DNA from: Williamsia sp. 1138
GTDB lineage: Bacteria; Actinomycetota; Actinomycetes; Mycobacteriales; Mycobacteriaceae
Assembly (NCBI RefSeq): GCF_002095435.2
Contig: NZ_MJEJ02000042.1
Location: 124,001 to 188,000 of the forward strand
Direction of reading: 5' to 3'
Length of the DNA: 64,000 bases
Shown here one piece after another: positions 44,585 through 53,505 of this stretch. Numbering within the stretch: the stretch's first letter is position 1; each line of letters begins with the position of its first letter. A program made the position numbers and the translations under genes. The notes beneath the pieces were generated by a model. It searched no databases. It saw only the letters and a list, made by a program, of their open reading frames with translations, and had not been told where the DNA came from.

Positions 44585-45902
44585 TGTGCCGAGCCTGGCC
44601 ACCGGCGGAGCCGCACCGTACGGGTCCCGCGTAGTGGTCGTGGGTGCCTCCCACGCCGCGGTTGCTGTGGCCGACCGGTTACGAGCAGGTGGCCATCACG
44701 GCCCGCTGACACTTATCGGTAGCGAGCGTCATTCGCCGTACCATCGTCCGCCACTGTCGAAGGCCTTTCTCAAAGGTGAAGTCGACATGCACGGTATCGC
44801 TCTTCGCGGCGAGGGCTATTTCCGTGACAACGACATCAATCTGAGGTCGGGAGAGCGGGTTGTCGATGTCGAGCGGAGGGCCGATGGGCGCGGTGTCGTG
44901 CGAACGCGAGCATCGCGGGGGCGAGATATCGTGGACAGTGCGAGGATCTCGGCCACGTACGAGTTCGACAGACTGGTTCTTGCGACCGGTGCGCGCCCCA
45001 GACGATTGTCGATCCCTGGAGCAGATCACCGGGACGTGTTGGTCCTTCGCGACCTCGAGGATGCGTTGAGGTTGAAGAAGCGACTGCGCAGCGGACCTGT
45101 GGTAGTGGTCGGAGGTGGTTTCGTCGGCCTGGAGGTCGCGGCGACGATGAAGGATCTTGGTGGTGATTGCACCGTGGTCGAGGTCGGGCCGGGACTGATG
45201 GGAAGGGCTGTCGGGTCCGAGACAGCTGCGTGGTTCGCGGCCGAGCACATGTCCAAGGGGATCGATATAGAACTGGGCCGCCGGCCTGAACAGATTGTGA
45301 CCGAGAATGATCGGATCGTCGGCGTGCGACTTGACGATGATCGTTTGATTCCCGCGGCGACAGTCGTGGTCGGGGTAGGGGTTATACCGCGCGACGAGTT
45401 GGCGCGAACCATGGGATTGCGCTGCGCGGCGACCGGAGGTGTCATCGTCGATCACCGATGTGTGACCTCGGACGGAGTGACCATTGCCATCGGGGATTGC
45501 ACCGTGCAACCCCATCCGACGTCCGGTGCGGCCGAGTTCGTCAGGCTCGAGTCGGTCGACAACTGCGACGAGCAGGCGGTCCTGGCTGCGGACACACTGC
45601 TCGGTGACGTGTCCTCGGAGCGCTCTGTCCCCTGGTTCTGGTCGGACCAAGGCGCGACCAAGTTGCAGATGGCAGGCGTGATCGGCGATCACGATGAAGT
45701 CGTCGTCAGGATGGACCCCAAACGCGCGGATCGACGCGCCGTCATCTATCTACGGTCCGGCACTATGATCGCAGTGGAATGTATCAATTCCCCGGCCGAC
45801 TTCTTGGTTCTACGCAAGGCTCTCGCGCGTCGGGTCGCGATCACTCGTGAGGCACTGGCGGACGTATCAACCCCGCTGCGAAAGTTGCTTGACGTGAGTT
45901 AG
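44571..45902 (+). CDS. Ferredoxin reductase, putidaredoxin-reductase type
   Basis: A 443-residue FAD/NADH enzyme with two Rossmann motifs ('VVVVGASHAAV' and 'VVVVGGGFVGLEVAA'), 'HSPYHRPPLSKAFL' near the FAD and 'IAIGDC' near the C-terminus. The residue pattern after the second GxGxxG supports NADH. It completes a class I three-component P450 system in the same operon. An insertion after residue 100 ('RADGRGVVRTRASRGRDIV') lengthens it slightly compared with PdR. It converges on the tandem MarR gene with only 7 bp between stops. Confidence 0.9.
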   Translation: MNSSDVPSLATGGAAPYGSRVVVVGASHAAVAVADRLRAGGHHGPLTLIGSERHSPYHRPPLSKAFLKGEVDMHGIALRGEGYFRDNDINLRSGERVVDVERRADGRGVVRTRASRGRDIVDSARISATYEFDRLVLATGARPRRLSIPGADHRDVLVLRDLEDALRLKKRLRSGPVVVVGGGFVGLEVAATMKDLGGDCTVVEVGPGLMGRAVGSETAAWFAAEHMSKGIDIELGRRPEQIVTENDRIVGVRLDDDRLIPAATVVVGVGVIPRDELARTMGLRCAATGGVIVDHRCVTSDGVTIAIGDCTVQPHPTSGAAEFVRLESVDNCDEQAVLAADTLLGDVSSERSVPWFWSDQGATKLQMAGVIGDHDEVVVRMDPKRADRRAVIYLRSGTMIAVECINSPADFLVLRKALARRVAITREALADVSTPLRKLLDVS

Positions 45903-45909
45903 GCCCTGG

Positions 45910-46902
45910 TCACAGGTAACGCCCGGCGGCGACGTCGGCAGTCCTGAGCACGTCATCGAGGTATCTTTCGGTCAGTTCCGCGTACCGGCGGCCGACCTGT
46001 CTTTTAATGTCAGAGAATAGCTTTCGGAGGTCATCGAGTCGGGCTGTCTGAGACCTGACGAGCAGATCAATCCCCGCCGGCGTCGCGGTGAGCTGTTTGC
46101 TTCGTCTATCGGCCCCATTCGGCTCACGTGTTATGAGACCCTGTTGGTCCAATGTGCTCACTGCCCTCGACGCCGCTGACTGTTCGAGGTCGAGTCGGCT
46201 GGCGAGATCGGAAATCGTAGTCGGGCTGAACCTTTGGATATCGGCAAGGGCAAAATACTGCGACGGCGTCAATGTGACCTCGACGGCCCGCAGCACATCC
46301 TCGAAATTGGCTCGACCCACCAGATACACGATTTCTGCAATTGATGCGGTACAACGGGCAGCCTCGCTCTTGGCGATAGGTGCTTGCCTCGGATATGGAG
46401 TCGCGTCGAGGTCGCTCGAATCGAAATCGACCAGATCGGGGCCGGCATGCGCCTCCATGACCGTTGTCAGCCGGGTGCTCGCGCACTGCAGCCACTCAGT
46501 GAGAGTTTCGACGTCCTCGTGATTCCAGGTATCCAGTGGTCGCTGCAATTCCGTCTTCCAGGACATCTGCCACTGATGCATCAGGGCGTCGCCGGAGTCG
46601 GAAAGCTTCAGGACGACCTGTCGGCGGTCGTCGGTGCCCCGTGCTTTGATGACGAAGCCTTGACGAACAAGGGCTGCTACAGTGCGACTCGATTGTGTCG
46701 AGTCCGTTCGTAGTGCCTTTGCAAGTTCGTTCGCCCCGCGCGGCCCCCGCGCAAGGACGTTAAGTGTCTCGATACCCGACCGCGGGAGCAGGAGACCGGT
46801 GGCTGTTTCGAACCGGCGGCGTGCGGCATTGCTGTGTGAGGAGTACATGAACAGGTTGATCATCCGCAACAGGGCGGCCTCGAGTGAAGTGTCATGCGGC
46901 AC
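45910..46902 (-). CDS. Single-chain regulator with two MarR-type domains
   Basis: A 330-residue protein, twice the usual MarR length. Domain 1 (about 10-150) has a winged helix with 'ANELAKALRTDSTQSSRTVAALVRQGFV' and the wing 'TDDRRQVVLKLSDSG'. Domain 2 (about 185-325) repeats the pattern with 'TISDLASRLDLEQSAASRAVSTLDQQGLI' and the wing 'GADRRSKQLTATPAG'. Both keep the DRR wing, so each can probably bind DNA. MarR proteins normally dimerise; this chain may be a built-in pseudo-dimer. An inverted repeat lies just upstream at 46912. Likely target: its own promoter and the neighbouring genes. Confidence 0.85.
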   Translation of the reverse strand: MPHDTSLEAALLRMINLFMYSSHSNAARRRFETATGLLLPRSGIETLNVLARGPRGANELAKALRTDSTQSSRTVAALVRQGFVIKARGTDDRRQVVLKLSDSGDALMHQWQMSWKTELQRPLDTWNHEDVETLTEWLQCASTRLTTVMEAHAGPDLVDFDSSDLDATPYPRQAPIAKSEAARCTASIAEIVYLVGRANFEDVLRAVEVTLTPSQYFALADIQRFSPTTISDLASRLDLEQSAASRAVSTLDQQGLITREPNGADRRSKQLTATPAGIDLLVRSQTARLDDLRKLFSDIKRQVGRRYAELTERYLDDVLRTADVAAGRYL

Positions 46903-46911
46903 GTGGTGATG

Positions 46912-46935
46912 TTACGTCGATCCAGCGACACGTAA
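46912..46935. promoter_or_regulatory. Inverted repeat upstream of the tandem MarR gene
   Basis: TTACGT at 46912-46917 and ACGTAA at 46930-46935 are exact inverted arms 12 bases apart, starting 10 bp before the MarR start codon. A second TACGT lies about 30 bp further on. Position suits autorepression. Confidence 0.45.
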
Positions 46936-47020
46936 GAACAGCGCTGTCGTCGGGTGACGGTACGTGATGATCTCAGGCAGACGTAGTACGTGTGGTCTGC
47001 AGTTCAACTCCGAGCACAGT

Positions 47021-48487
47021 TCATTGGGCGGCCGCATGCTTTCCGGCCCGGCGCCCGAAAAAGCTGCTGTCTCCCAAGCTGGCTCCGCTTGCGTACCCAC
47101 CCGCGCACACACCCGAGGTGCACCGTCCGGCTGCGAACAATCCTGGTATCGGTTCTCCCGACACGTGCAGGACCTCGGCATCCACTGTTGTTTTGAGGCC
47201 GCCGAGGGTGAAACCACCGGTCATAGCCCGCAGATCGTAGGCGGCGATCGGGGTGGTGATCGGGGTGAGCCACTCCGACTTCTTGGAAAACACCGGGTCG
47301 GAGCCCGATGCTGCGTGGTGGTTGAAAAGCTCAACTGTCGACTGGAGTGATCCTTTCGGTAAGCCGATTTCGTTCTCGAGCTCTTCTACGCTCTCACATA
47401 CCCACTTGGGAGTTCCTCGCATGATCGCGCTGGTCGACTCTGTCTGCAGGGCCTTTTCATACGACAATTCGTCGATGATCAGAAATGCGTCGCCGCCCTG
47501 GTGGAGTAGGGTTTCCTGTGCGATGCGCCCCGGGTAGGTGTCCTCGTTGATGTAGCGCTGGCCTCGTCCGTTGACGAGAATTCCTCTCGCCATCAGTTGC
47601 GGGTCGCAGAAGATGGCAACCTCGGTGGCATCCATGTGGGCTGTCGCGGCGCCGATCGCCTGGCTCATCAGAATTGCCCTGCCGTCATGGCTTTCGATCG
47701 ACGCCGCGGGACGACCTTCAATTCGGGGTGCATGGTCACGGAGCATGGTGTCGTCGTAGGCAAAACTCCCGGTGGCCAGAACTACGCCGCGTCGGGCCTT
47801 GATCGCAATACTCACCCCGTACTGGCGGACAGTCAGGCCGACGACGCGATTGTTCTCGTCGATGACCAGGGCTTGGACGCGAGAGTCGTATAGGGTTCGC
47901 GCGCCGAGGGCCTCCGCTGTCTCGATCAGCGGCTTCATCAACATGTAACCGCCGGCCTGCTCGCCGTCGTCAGATGCGGACTTGCGTGGGAGGTGGCCGC
48001 GTGGCGCGGGTGGGATCACCTTGTTGAAGGGTGCCGAGTTCTCGCCGCCTGAGTACATGAGACCTTCGCTGTGAGGAGGTTCCCATCCCGGCTCACCCCA
48101 GAACGATTCATCGAAGACCACGCCAGCGTCGATGAGCCAGTTGAAGTGGTCGACGCTGCCGTCGCAGTACGCGTCGATCTTGGCATCGTCGACACCTGGC
48201 CCGAGCGCGGCCTTCATGAACGCCTTCATGTTCTCCGCCGAATCGTCGAATCCCAGCGCATTCTGTAGGGGGGTGCCACCTCCGAGGTAGATGAAGCCAC
48301 CCGACATCGCCGCCGCGCCGCCTGCGCCGCCAAGACGTTCTAGTACCAGCACGTCAGCGCCGGCGCGAGCGGCCTCGATGGCGGCCGCGGCGCCCGCGAT
48401 GCCGAAACCTGCTACCAGTACGTCGGATTCATACGACCAGGTGTCGATCGATGACGCCTTGACCGGGATGAGCGTGGGATCTGGCAT
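47021..48487 (-). CDS. 3-ketosteroid delta4-(5alpha)-dehydrogenase-like flavoprotein
   Basis: A 488-residue FAD enzyme of the KstD/fumarate reductase superfamily. It has 'VAGFGIAGAAAAIEA', 'GGAAAMSGGFIYLGGG' and a C-terminal 'GRCTSGVCAGGYASGASLGD'. The block holding Tyr465 and Ser467 matches, in length and position, the Tyr466/Ser468 pair reported for the delta4-(5alpha)-KSTD of R. jostii (489 residues). That enzyme desaturates 5alpha-3-ketosteroids to 4-enes, opening the pathway to 5alpha-reduced substrates. GGAGGC precedes the ATG. The old yellow enzyme gene lies upstream on the same strand with a 98-bp gap holding a motif copy. Confidence 0.8.
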   Translation of the reverse strand: MPDPTLIPVKASSIDTWSYESDVLVAGFGIAGAAAAIEAARAGADVLVLERLGGAGGAAAMSGGFIYLGGGTPLQNALGFDDSAENMKAFMKAALGPGVDDAKIDAYCDGSVDHFNWLIDAGVVFDESFWGEPGWEPPHSEGLMYSGGENSAPFNKVIPPAPRGHLPRKSASDDGEQAGGYMLMKPLIETAEALGARTLYDSRVQALVIDENNRVVGLTVRQYGVSIAIKARRGVVLATGSFAYDDTMLRDHAPRIEGRPAASIESHDGRAILMSQAIGAATAHMDATEVAIFCDPQLMARGILVNGRGQRYINEDTYPGRIAQETLLHQGGDAFLIIDELSYEKALQTESTSAIMRGTPKWVCESVEELENEIGLPKGSLQSTVELFNHHAASGSDPVFSKKSEWLTPITTPIAAYDLRAMTGGFTLGGLKTTVDAEVLHVSGEPIPGLFAAGRCTSGVCAGGYASGASLGDSSFFGRRAGKHAAAQ

Positions 48488-48550
48488 GGGGGCCTCCTAG
48501 ACGTAGTTTCACAAGTAACGCATCGCAGTCACGGGACCGGCCACTGTTGA

Positions 48551-48565
48551 TCCCTGTCACCGGGA
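48551..48565. promoter_or_regulatory. Shared operator-like motif upstream of the delta4-KSTD-like gene
   Basis: TCCCTGTCACCGGGA has strict TCCC/GGGA arms with a 7-base centre but a diverged core. It lies 63 bp upstream of the start at 48487. Confidence 0.35.
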
Positions 48566-48585
48566 GGCCCGGTTTTCCGAACGCG

Positions 48586-49842
48586 CTAGCCGGCGAAACC
48601 GAGGGGGGTGGCCACGTCGGACGGCTCGGACGGCTCGGACGGCGCGTCCTGCGGGGTCAGTTGGTTCTCGGGTCGCAGCACGCATCTGGTATTGGTGAAA
48701 ATGGTGACCATGCACTTGTTGTTGTGATTGCACAACGACCGGGTACCGGAGTCTTCCGCGATCCGGTTGATCAGGTCGGGCTCGCGAAGCAAGGCTCGAC
48801 CCATGGCCACGAAGTCGAAACCGGCCGCCATGGCCTCGTCCATTGTCTGTCGATTGGTGACGCCGCCCAGCAGGATCATGGGCATCGATACAGCGGATCG
48901 GATCTGCTGGGCGTCGGCCATGAGGTAGCCATCCGCGTAGGGATATTCACGCAGAACGTGTTTGCCGATGAGCTTGACGCCGGTTCGGACCGGTTGCGGA
49001 AGCGCAGCCGCGAACTCGTTCACCGGCGAGTCGCCCTTGAAGAGATACATCGGGTTGAGCAGGGAGCTTCCCGCCGTCATCTCGAGCGCATCTGCGCTGC
49101 CGGCCTTTTCGATCCACTGTGCGACCTGCATTGCTTCGTCGATCCAGAAGCCACCGGGCACGCCGTCGTCCATGTTCAATTTCACGACGATCCCGAGTTG
49201 GTCCTGTGCAACGTCGCGGACGGCGTCGAGGATTCGTAGTCCGAACCGAGCGCGATTGTTGAGTGAGCCGCCGTAATCGTCTTTTCGGTGGTTGATGTTG
49301 GGGCTGAGGAATGAGCTGGCGAGATAGTTGTGGCCCAGGTGAACTTCAACTGCGTCGAATCCTGTTTCTATCGCCATGCGTGCAGCAGCGGCATGGGCCT
49401 TTATCACGCGCTCGATATCGTCTATGGAAGCCGCGGCCACGATCCGCAGGAATTGCATGTTGAAGTAGCGGCTCGGCGACAGTGGTTTCGTGCGGGTCGC
49501 CTTGCCGTTGTTCACCGGGCCGGAGTGACCGATCTGCGCCGAGATGGCGGCTCCTTCGGCGTGCACAGCGTCGGTCAGTCTCCGCAGGCCGGGTCTCGCC
49601 TCGGGCCGCCACAGGATCTGGTGCTGATCGATTCGTCCGTCAGGGGTGACGGCGCAATAGGCGACCGTCGTCATCCCGACGCCGCCGCGTGCGTGTTCTA
49701 CATGGAAGTCGATGAGTTGGTCGGTGACCAAGCCATTCCTGGCCATGTTCTCGTAGGTGGCTGCCTTGAGCGTGCGGTTTCGCAAGCGCACAGGACCAAG
49801 TGCGGCCGGCGCGAGCACGTCGGGGTGTTCAATGCGTGACAT
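48586..49842 (-). CDS. Old yellow enzyme family NADH:flavin oxidoreductase
   Basis: A 418-residue FMN TIM-barrel protein. 'VRLRNRTLKAATYENMA' is the N-terminal flavin-binding segment, 'AQIGHSG' and 'EVHLGHNYLASSFLSP' hold active-site residues, and 'GGSLNNRARF' and 'AMGRALLREPDL' bind FMN phosphate. A late 'CNHNNKC' plus a further Cys could hint at a metal or degenerate Fe-S site, but the full 2,4-dienoyl-CoA-reductase cluster motif is not present. The ATG at 49842 has AAGGAAG upstream. It would reduce activated C=C bonds in enones. Divergent from a TetR gene. Confidence 0.87.
   Translation of the reverse strand: MSRIEHPDVLAPAALGPVRLRNRTLKAATYENMARNGLVTDQLIDFHVEHARGGVGMTTVAYCAVTPDGRIDQHQILWRPEARPGLRRLTDAVHAEGAAISAQIGHSGPVNNGKATRTKPLSPSRYFNMQFLRIVAAASIDDIERVIKAHAAAARMAIETGFDAVEVHLGHNYLASSFLSPNINHRKDDYGGSLNNRARFGLRILDAVRDVAQDQLGIVVKLNMDDGVPGGFWIDEAMQVAQWIEKAGSADALEMTAGSSLLNPMYLFKGDSPVNEFAAALPQPVRTGVKLIGKHVLREYPYADGYLMADAQQIRSAVSMPMILLGGVTNRQTMDEAMAAGFDFVAMGRALLREPDLINRIAEDSGTRSLCNHNNKCMVTIFTNTRCVLRPENQLTPQDAPSEPSEPSDVATPLGFAG
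48617..48643. repeat. Three tandem copies of a 9-bp unit inside the old yellow enzyme gene
   Basis: TCGGACGGC is repeated three times and encodes the Ser-Glu-Pro/Asp repeat of the enzyme's C-terminal tail ('PSEPSEPSDV'). In-frame length variation by slippage would be tolerated. Confidence 0.8.
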
Positions 49843-49873
49843 GGGGACTTCCTTACGATCGGATTGAGCGGGC

Positions 49874-49888
49874 TGACACTCGGTGTCA
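49874..49888. promoter_or_regulatory. Palindromic operator between TetR and old yellow enzyme genes
   Basis: TGACAC-TCG-GTGTCA is a perfect 15-bp palindrome in the divergent promoter; a second imperfect inverted repeat (TGCC...GGCA) follows about 5 bp later. Typical of a TetR-family operator controlling both directions. Confidence 0.6.
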
Positions 49889-50001
49889 CATTGTGCCATG
49901 TAGGCATAGTGTGCCCGACGGGTTTCTGTGAACAGGGTTGGACTGAAGACGCGTCCGGGTGGCTATCCTCATGTGCTGCACATCGACTACCGGGAGCATC
50001 C

Positions 50002-50610
50002 ATGACACCTTCGCGACAAACGCTGACCGAGCGGCGCGCTGAAGAGCTCCGGCTGACGATCTCCGAGGCCGCTTTCTCCATGTTCGTCGCCGACGGGAAC
50101 ACCTCGGCGACGGTGGGGCAAATCTGCCGTGCGGTGGGAGTTGCGCCCAGAACGTTCTATCGCCACTTCGAGGTGAAAGAAGACGTCGTCCGACCGATCT
50201 TCGCGAAGAGTTCGAGCGCGATCGTGTCGGCGCTCGATGAGACCGGGCCGGAGGTCAGTCTGCTCGACGGGCTGGTCGATGCGTTCTTGTCCGAGATGGA
50301 CGGGTCCACGATGACGACCGAGCTGCGTACATTCCTGGGTCTGATGCTGACGACGCCGGCCTACAAGATGCGCTGGCTGGAGGTCGATCCACCGCTACGA
50401 ATGGCTGTCGTAGGTCTGCTTGCACGCCATCTCGATCTGAACTCAGATCCTTACCTCCACCTGCTGGCAGCGGACCTCATCGTGCACGCGGCCCGAGATG
50501 CCTACCAACACTGGGTCACTTCGCAAGAACGGGAAACCACCGAAGACCTACTTCACCGGAGTTTCGGCCTCGTGTTGGCCGGTCTCGAACATGCCCTGGC
50601 GACGGGGTAG
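50002..50610 (+). CDS. TetR-family transcriptional regulator
   Basis: A 202-residue regulator. The N-terminal helix-turn-helix (about 15-60) includes 'TVGQICRAVGVAPRTFYRHFEVKEDVV', the classic TetR recognition region; the rest is a helical ligand and dimer domain. GGGAG lies five bases before the ATG at 50002. Longer frames from 49864 would run across the operator region. It probably represses the divergent old yellow enzyme gene and perhaps the delta4-KSTD-like gene beyond it; ligand unknown. Confidence 0.88.
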   Translation: MTPSRQTLTERRAEELRLTISEAAFSMFVADGNTSATVGQICRAVGVAPRTFYRHFEVKEDVVRPIFAKSSSAIVSALDETGPEVSLLDGLVDAFLSEMDGSTMTTELRTFLGLMLTTPAYKMRWLEVDPPLRMAVVGLLARHLDLNSDPYLHLLAADLIVHAARDAYQHWVTSQERETTEDLLHRSFGLVLAGLEHALATG

Positions 50611-50635
50611 GCGCCGGTTTCGGCTCGCTGTCGGC

Positions 50636-51505
50636 TCAACCCTCGTGCGCTGCGGTCAGGTCGTACATGCGTGCAAGAACATCCAGTTGATCGCAATAGT
50701 GATTTGCTGATGACGCGATGATGCTCGCGCCGATCACTGTTGCCCCAGCTTCGTTTGACTGATCGATATGCCGCCTGCACCGGTCGGCATCGCCGATCGG
50801 GTCGAGTCCGCCTACGGACAGCACGACCTCAAAACCTGACGGAAGGTCCTTGGTGCCGAGAAGATGTACGAGTTCCTCGACGGACAGGCCGAATGGCACC
50901 CATCCATCTGCAAGCTCGACTGCCCTGCTCAACGAGCGTGCCGAACGGCCACCGATCCAGAAAGGAACGTGGGACTGCATCGCGTGCGGATCGAGAACAA
51001 CGTCGGAGAACTCAAAGAAGTCCCCACTGTACTGAGGTTCCGCGGTCGAGATGGCGGCGCGCAAGGCAGCCAGAGCGTCGTCGGCCCGCTTGCCGCGGTC
51101 GGCGAAAGGGACGGCCAGTAGCTCGAACTCCTCCTGAAGTGAACCGACGCCCAGACCGAGGATCAAGCGACCTGAGCTCACGACGTCCAGCGTCCCGTAG
51201 CGCTTGGCAATCTCCAACGGATGGTGATAGCCAAGGACGAGTACTTGAGTGGCGAGCCTGATGCGCTCGGTTCGTGCTGCCAGAAAGCCGAGCGTGGCCA
51301 ACGGATCCCAGTAGGTCCCGCCGCGCGCTACCGCGATCTCGACGGGAACAGCGACGTGCTCACTGCAGGTGAAATGATGAAACCCCAAGTGGTCTGCAGC
51401 CGAGGCGATCTGCGCGAGCTCGGTGATCCCCGCTTTCGTCTCCCATGTACTGTGAGCTCCCGGGAACCGGGTCACCACGGGAGCGGTGATCCCGATTCGC
51501 ATCAT
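50636..51505 (-). CDS. LLM-type oxidoreductase, probably F420-dependent, coupled to a BVMO gene
   Basis: A 289-residue luciferase-like barrel protein: 'MRIGITAPVV', 'GFHHFTCSEHVAVP', 'RLILGLGVGSLQEEFELL' and 'VPFWIGGRSARSLSRAV'. These fit the actinobacterial F420-dependent LLM group. The start lies in an ATGATG that overlaps the stop of the upstream BVMO by 4 bp (ATGA), so the two are translated together. It may act before or after the BVMO on the same ketone or alcohol, for example as an F420-dependent dehydrogenase. Confidence 0.83.
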   Translation of the reverse strand: MMRIGITAPVVTRFPGAHSTWETKAGITELAQIASAADHLGFHHFTCSEHVAVPVEIAVARGGTYWDPLATLGFLAARTERIRLATQVLVLGYHHPLEIAKRYGTLDVVSSGRLILGLGVGSLQEEFELLAVPFADRGKRADDALAALRAAISTAEPQYSGDFFEFSDVVLDPHAMQSHVPFWIGGRSARSLSRAVELADGWVPFGLSVEELVHLLGTKDLPSGFEVVLSVGGLDPIGDADRCRRHIDQSNEAGATVIGASIIASSANHYCDQLDVLARMYDLTAAHEG

Positions 51506-53505
51506 TCGGCGCGGCGGCTGGTGTACACCAGGTCGTCGGTGTTCGGTTCCCGCAGCATCGTCCAGTAGTCGACGAGTCGCCACGGGCAGGGAACGATAGG
51601 GCGGCCCTGCTGATTGCGGTAGTACCCGGTCACTCCTTCGCCCGGATGAGCCCAGACCGTCTTGTCGAGTGCTTCGTCGACCCGCTCGTTGTAAGCGGCA
51701 AGGGCTTCGGGTTTGACGTCGACCGATGACATGTTGTTCTCCACCAGGTACTGGAGGTTCTCGATAATGTAGTGGACGTGTTCCTCGCTGGTGATATTGT
51801 GCCCCGCACCATGATTCGGTGCAGCATTTGGTCCCGCAGTGACGAACAGGTTCGGGAAGCCCGCGACCTGGATGCCGAGATAGGCGCGCGGGTCGTTTCC
51901 GCCATCCCATCGGTCGCTCAGCTTTTCGCCGTTTCGCCCGGTGATGTCGATGAACGATGCATATTCGACCTTGAATCCGGTCGCAAGCACGATGATGTCG
52001 GCCTCCACGAACTCGCCGTCGCTCAAGGTCACCCCGTTGGGTTGCACCGAAGTCGGAGATGCGCGGTGTAGCGACACGTGGTCACGCTTGAGGGCCTCGA
52101 GAAAGCCTGGATCCTTCACGATGCGCTTGGCATATGGTCGGACGGTCGGCGTCATCTTCTCTTTGAGATCCGGGCGGTCGGGAAACGTCTGATCGAGATA
52201 CCGCAGAGACACCTGCATCACCCGGTCGTTGAGGGCGGAAACAGACAAATGCGTTGCTGCCCAATCCGGGTCGATGCGCGGCATCATGTATAAGTTGTCA
52301 GACGCCAGCCAGTAGGCCTTGAGCCGGAACCAGTTCTGGAAGTATGGAAGATGCTTCATCGCCCACCTTTCACCGGATGGAACATCGTTCACCACTGACT
52401 TCTCGGGCACGATCCAGTGCGGACTACGCACCACCGCGGCGAGGGCTGCCACGTCATCAACGATGTTGGCGACCAGTTGCACTGCAGTGCAACCGGTGCC
52501 GATCACCACTACTCGCTTATCGGTCAGATCGAGTTCTGGATCCCACTCCGCGGTGTGGATCACGGTGCCGTCGAAGGTATCGAGACCGGGGATGTCCGGA
52601 ACGTTGATGGAGTTAAGAACGCCCAGGGCGGTGACCACCGCGGCCGCGCGATGATGTTGAATTCGCCCGTCGGCACCTCTTGTGACCACTGTCCATTTCT
52701 GTTCCGCCTCATCCCAGTCGGCCGACAGCACCGACGTTGACAGTTCGATGTTCTTGATGAGGTCATATTTTTTGGCGACGGCATGCATGTACTCGAGGTA
52801 CTCCGGGCCGGTGGGGTAGTACTTCGACCAGTTCGGGTTCAACTCAAAGGAATACGAGTAGTAATGGCTGGGAGTGTCCACTGCCGCGCCGGGGTAGATA
52901 TTGCGCGACCAGGTACCACCGATATCGTCGCGGGCTTCGAACACCTTGTATCCGAACCCGGCCGCATCCAGTTTGACGGCTGCGTTGAGTCCGATCATTC
53001 CGGCGCCGATCACGATCACATCGAGGTCGGCAGGTGGAGTCTTGGTGACCGGTACGCGTCGCCGGCCCAGTTCGAAGCCACCCTGCTCCAGGAGGATCGG
53101 GATGAATTCGTCGTCCACCTCACTGACGGTGCACAGTGCCGCCATCCTACGAAAGAGGCCGGGTTCCGGAACTCCTAATCTTGGGGTCAGATCAGTGGTG
53201 AGCACCTCGTGAGCACGCTTGCGGATCGCTACGACGACGTCGGTCGGAAACTCTCCTGGCAGGACGACCGCGGCATCGCTGGAAGCACCGTAATGGGTCT
53301 TTGCGGTCTCGCCGGCGGAGGCGCTCCGAGAGTCGGCGAGTATGTCCTCGAACTCGTCGAGCAGGGCAAGGTTACCGGTGACGTGGACCATCGACATCAA
53401 CAATGCACCTGGCTCGGCCTGGTCGATGGCTGCTCTCAGGTCTTCGGCAGTCACCTCGACCTCCTCGTCGATGGTCGAGTCGGTGACGGTGGACAGCGTG
53501 CTCAT
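51502..53505 (-). CDS. Baeyer-Villiger monooxygenase with an N-terminal extension (HAPMO-like architecture)
   Basis: A 667-residue type I BVMO. The catalytic part begins near residue 158 with 'VIVIGAGMIGLNAA', carries the fingerprint 'FDGTVIHTAEWD' at residues 311-322 and a second Rossmann motif 'VVVIGTGCTAVQL'. About 155 residues precede it, mostly helical and acidic ('DEEVEVTAEDLRAAIDQAEP'), like the extension of 4-hydroxyacetophenone monooxygenase. GAAGGGAAGTC lies before the ATG. It differs clearly from the BVMO at 21175, so the two probably act on different ketones. A weak shared motif is 110 bp upstream. Confidence 0.9.
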   Translation of the reverse strand: MSTLSTVTDSTIDEEVEVTAEDLRAAIDQAEPGALLMSMVHVTGNLALLDEFEDILADSRSASAGETAKTHYGASSDAAVVLPGEFPTDVVVAIRKRAHEVLTTDLTPRLGVPEPGLFRRMAALCTVSEVDDEFIPILLEQGGFELGRRRVPVTKTPPADLDVIVIGAGMIGLNAAVKLDAAGFGYKVFEARDDIGGTWSRNIYPGAAVDTPSHYYSYSFELNPNWSKYYPTGPEYLEYMHAVAKKYDLIKNIELSTSVLSADWDEAEQKWTVVTRGADGRIQHHRAAAVVTALGVLNSINVPDIPGLDTFDGTVIHTAEWDPELDLTDKRVVVIGTGCTAVQLVANIVDDVAALAAVVRSPHWIVPEKSVVNDVPSGERWAMKHLPYFQNWFRLKAYWLASDNLYMMPRIDPDWAATHLSVSALNDRVMQVSLRYLDQTFPDRPDLKEKMTPTVRPYAKRIVKDPGFLEALKRDHVSLHRASPTSVQPNGVTLSDGEFVEADIIVLATGFKVEYASFIDITGRNGEKLSDRWDGGNDPRAYLGIQVAGFPNLFVTAGPNAAPNHGAGHNITSEEHVHYIIENLQYLVENNMSSVDVKPEALAAYNERVDEALDKTVWAHPGEGVTGYYRNQQGRPIVPCPWRLVDYWTMLREPNTDDLVYTSRRAE

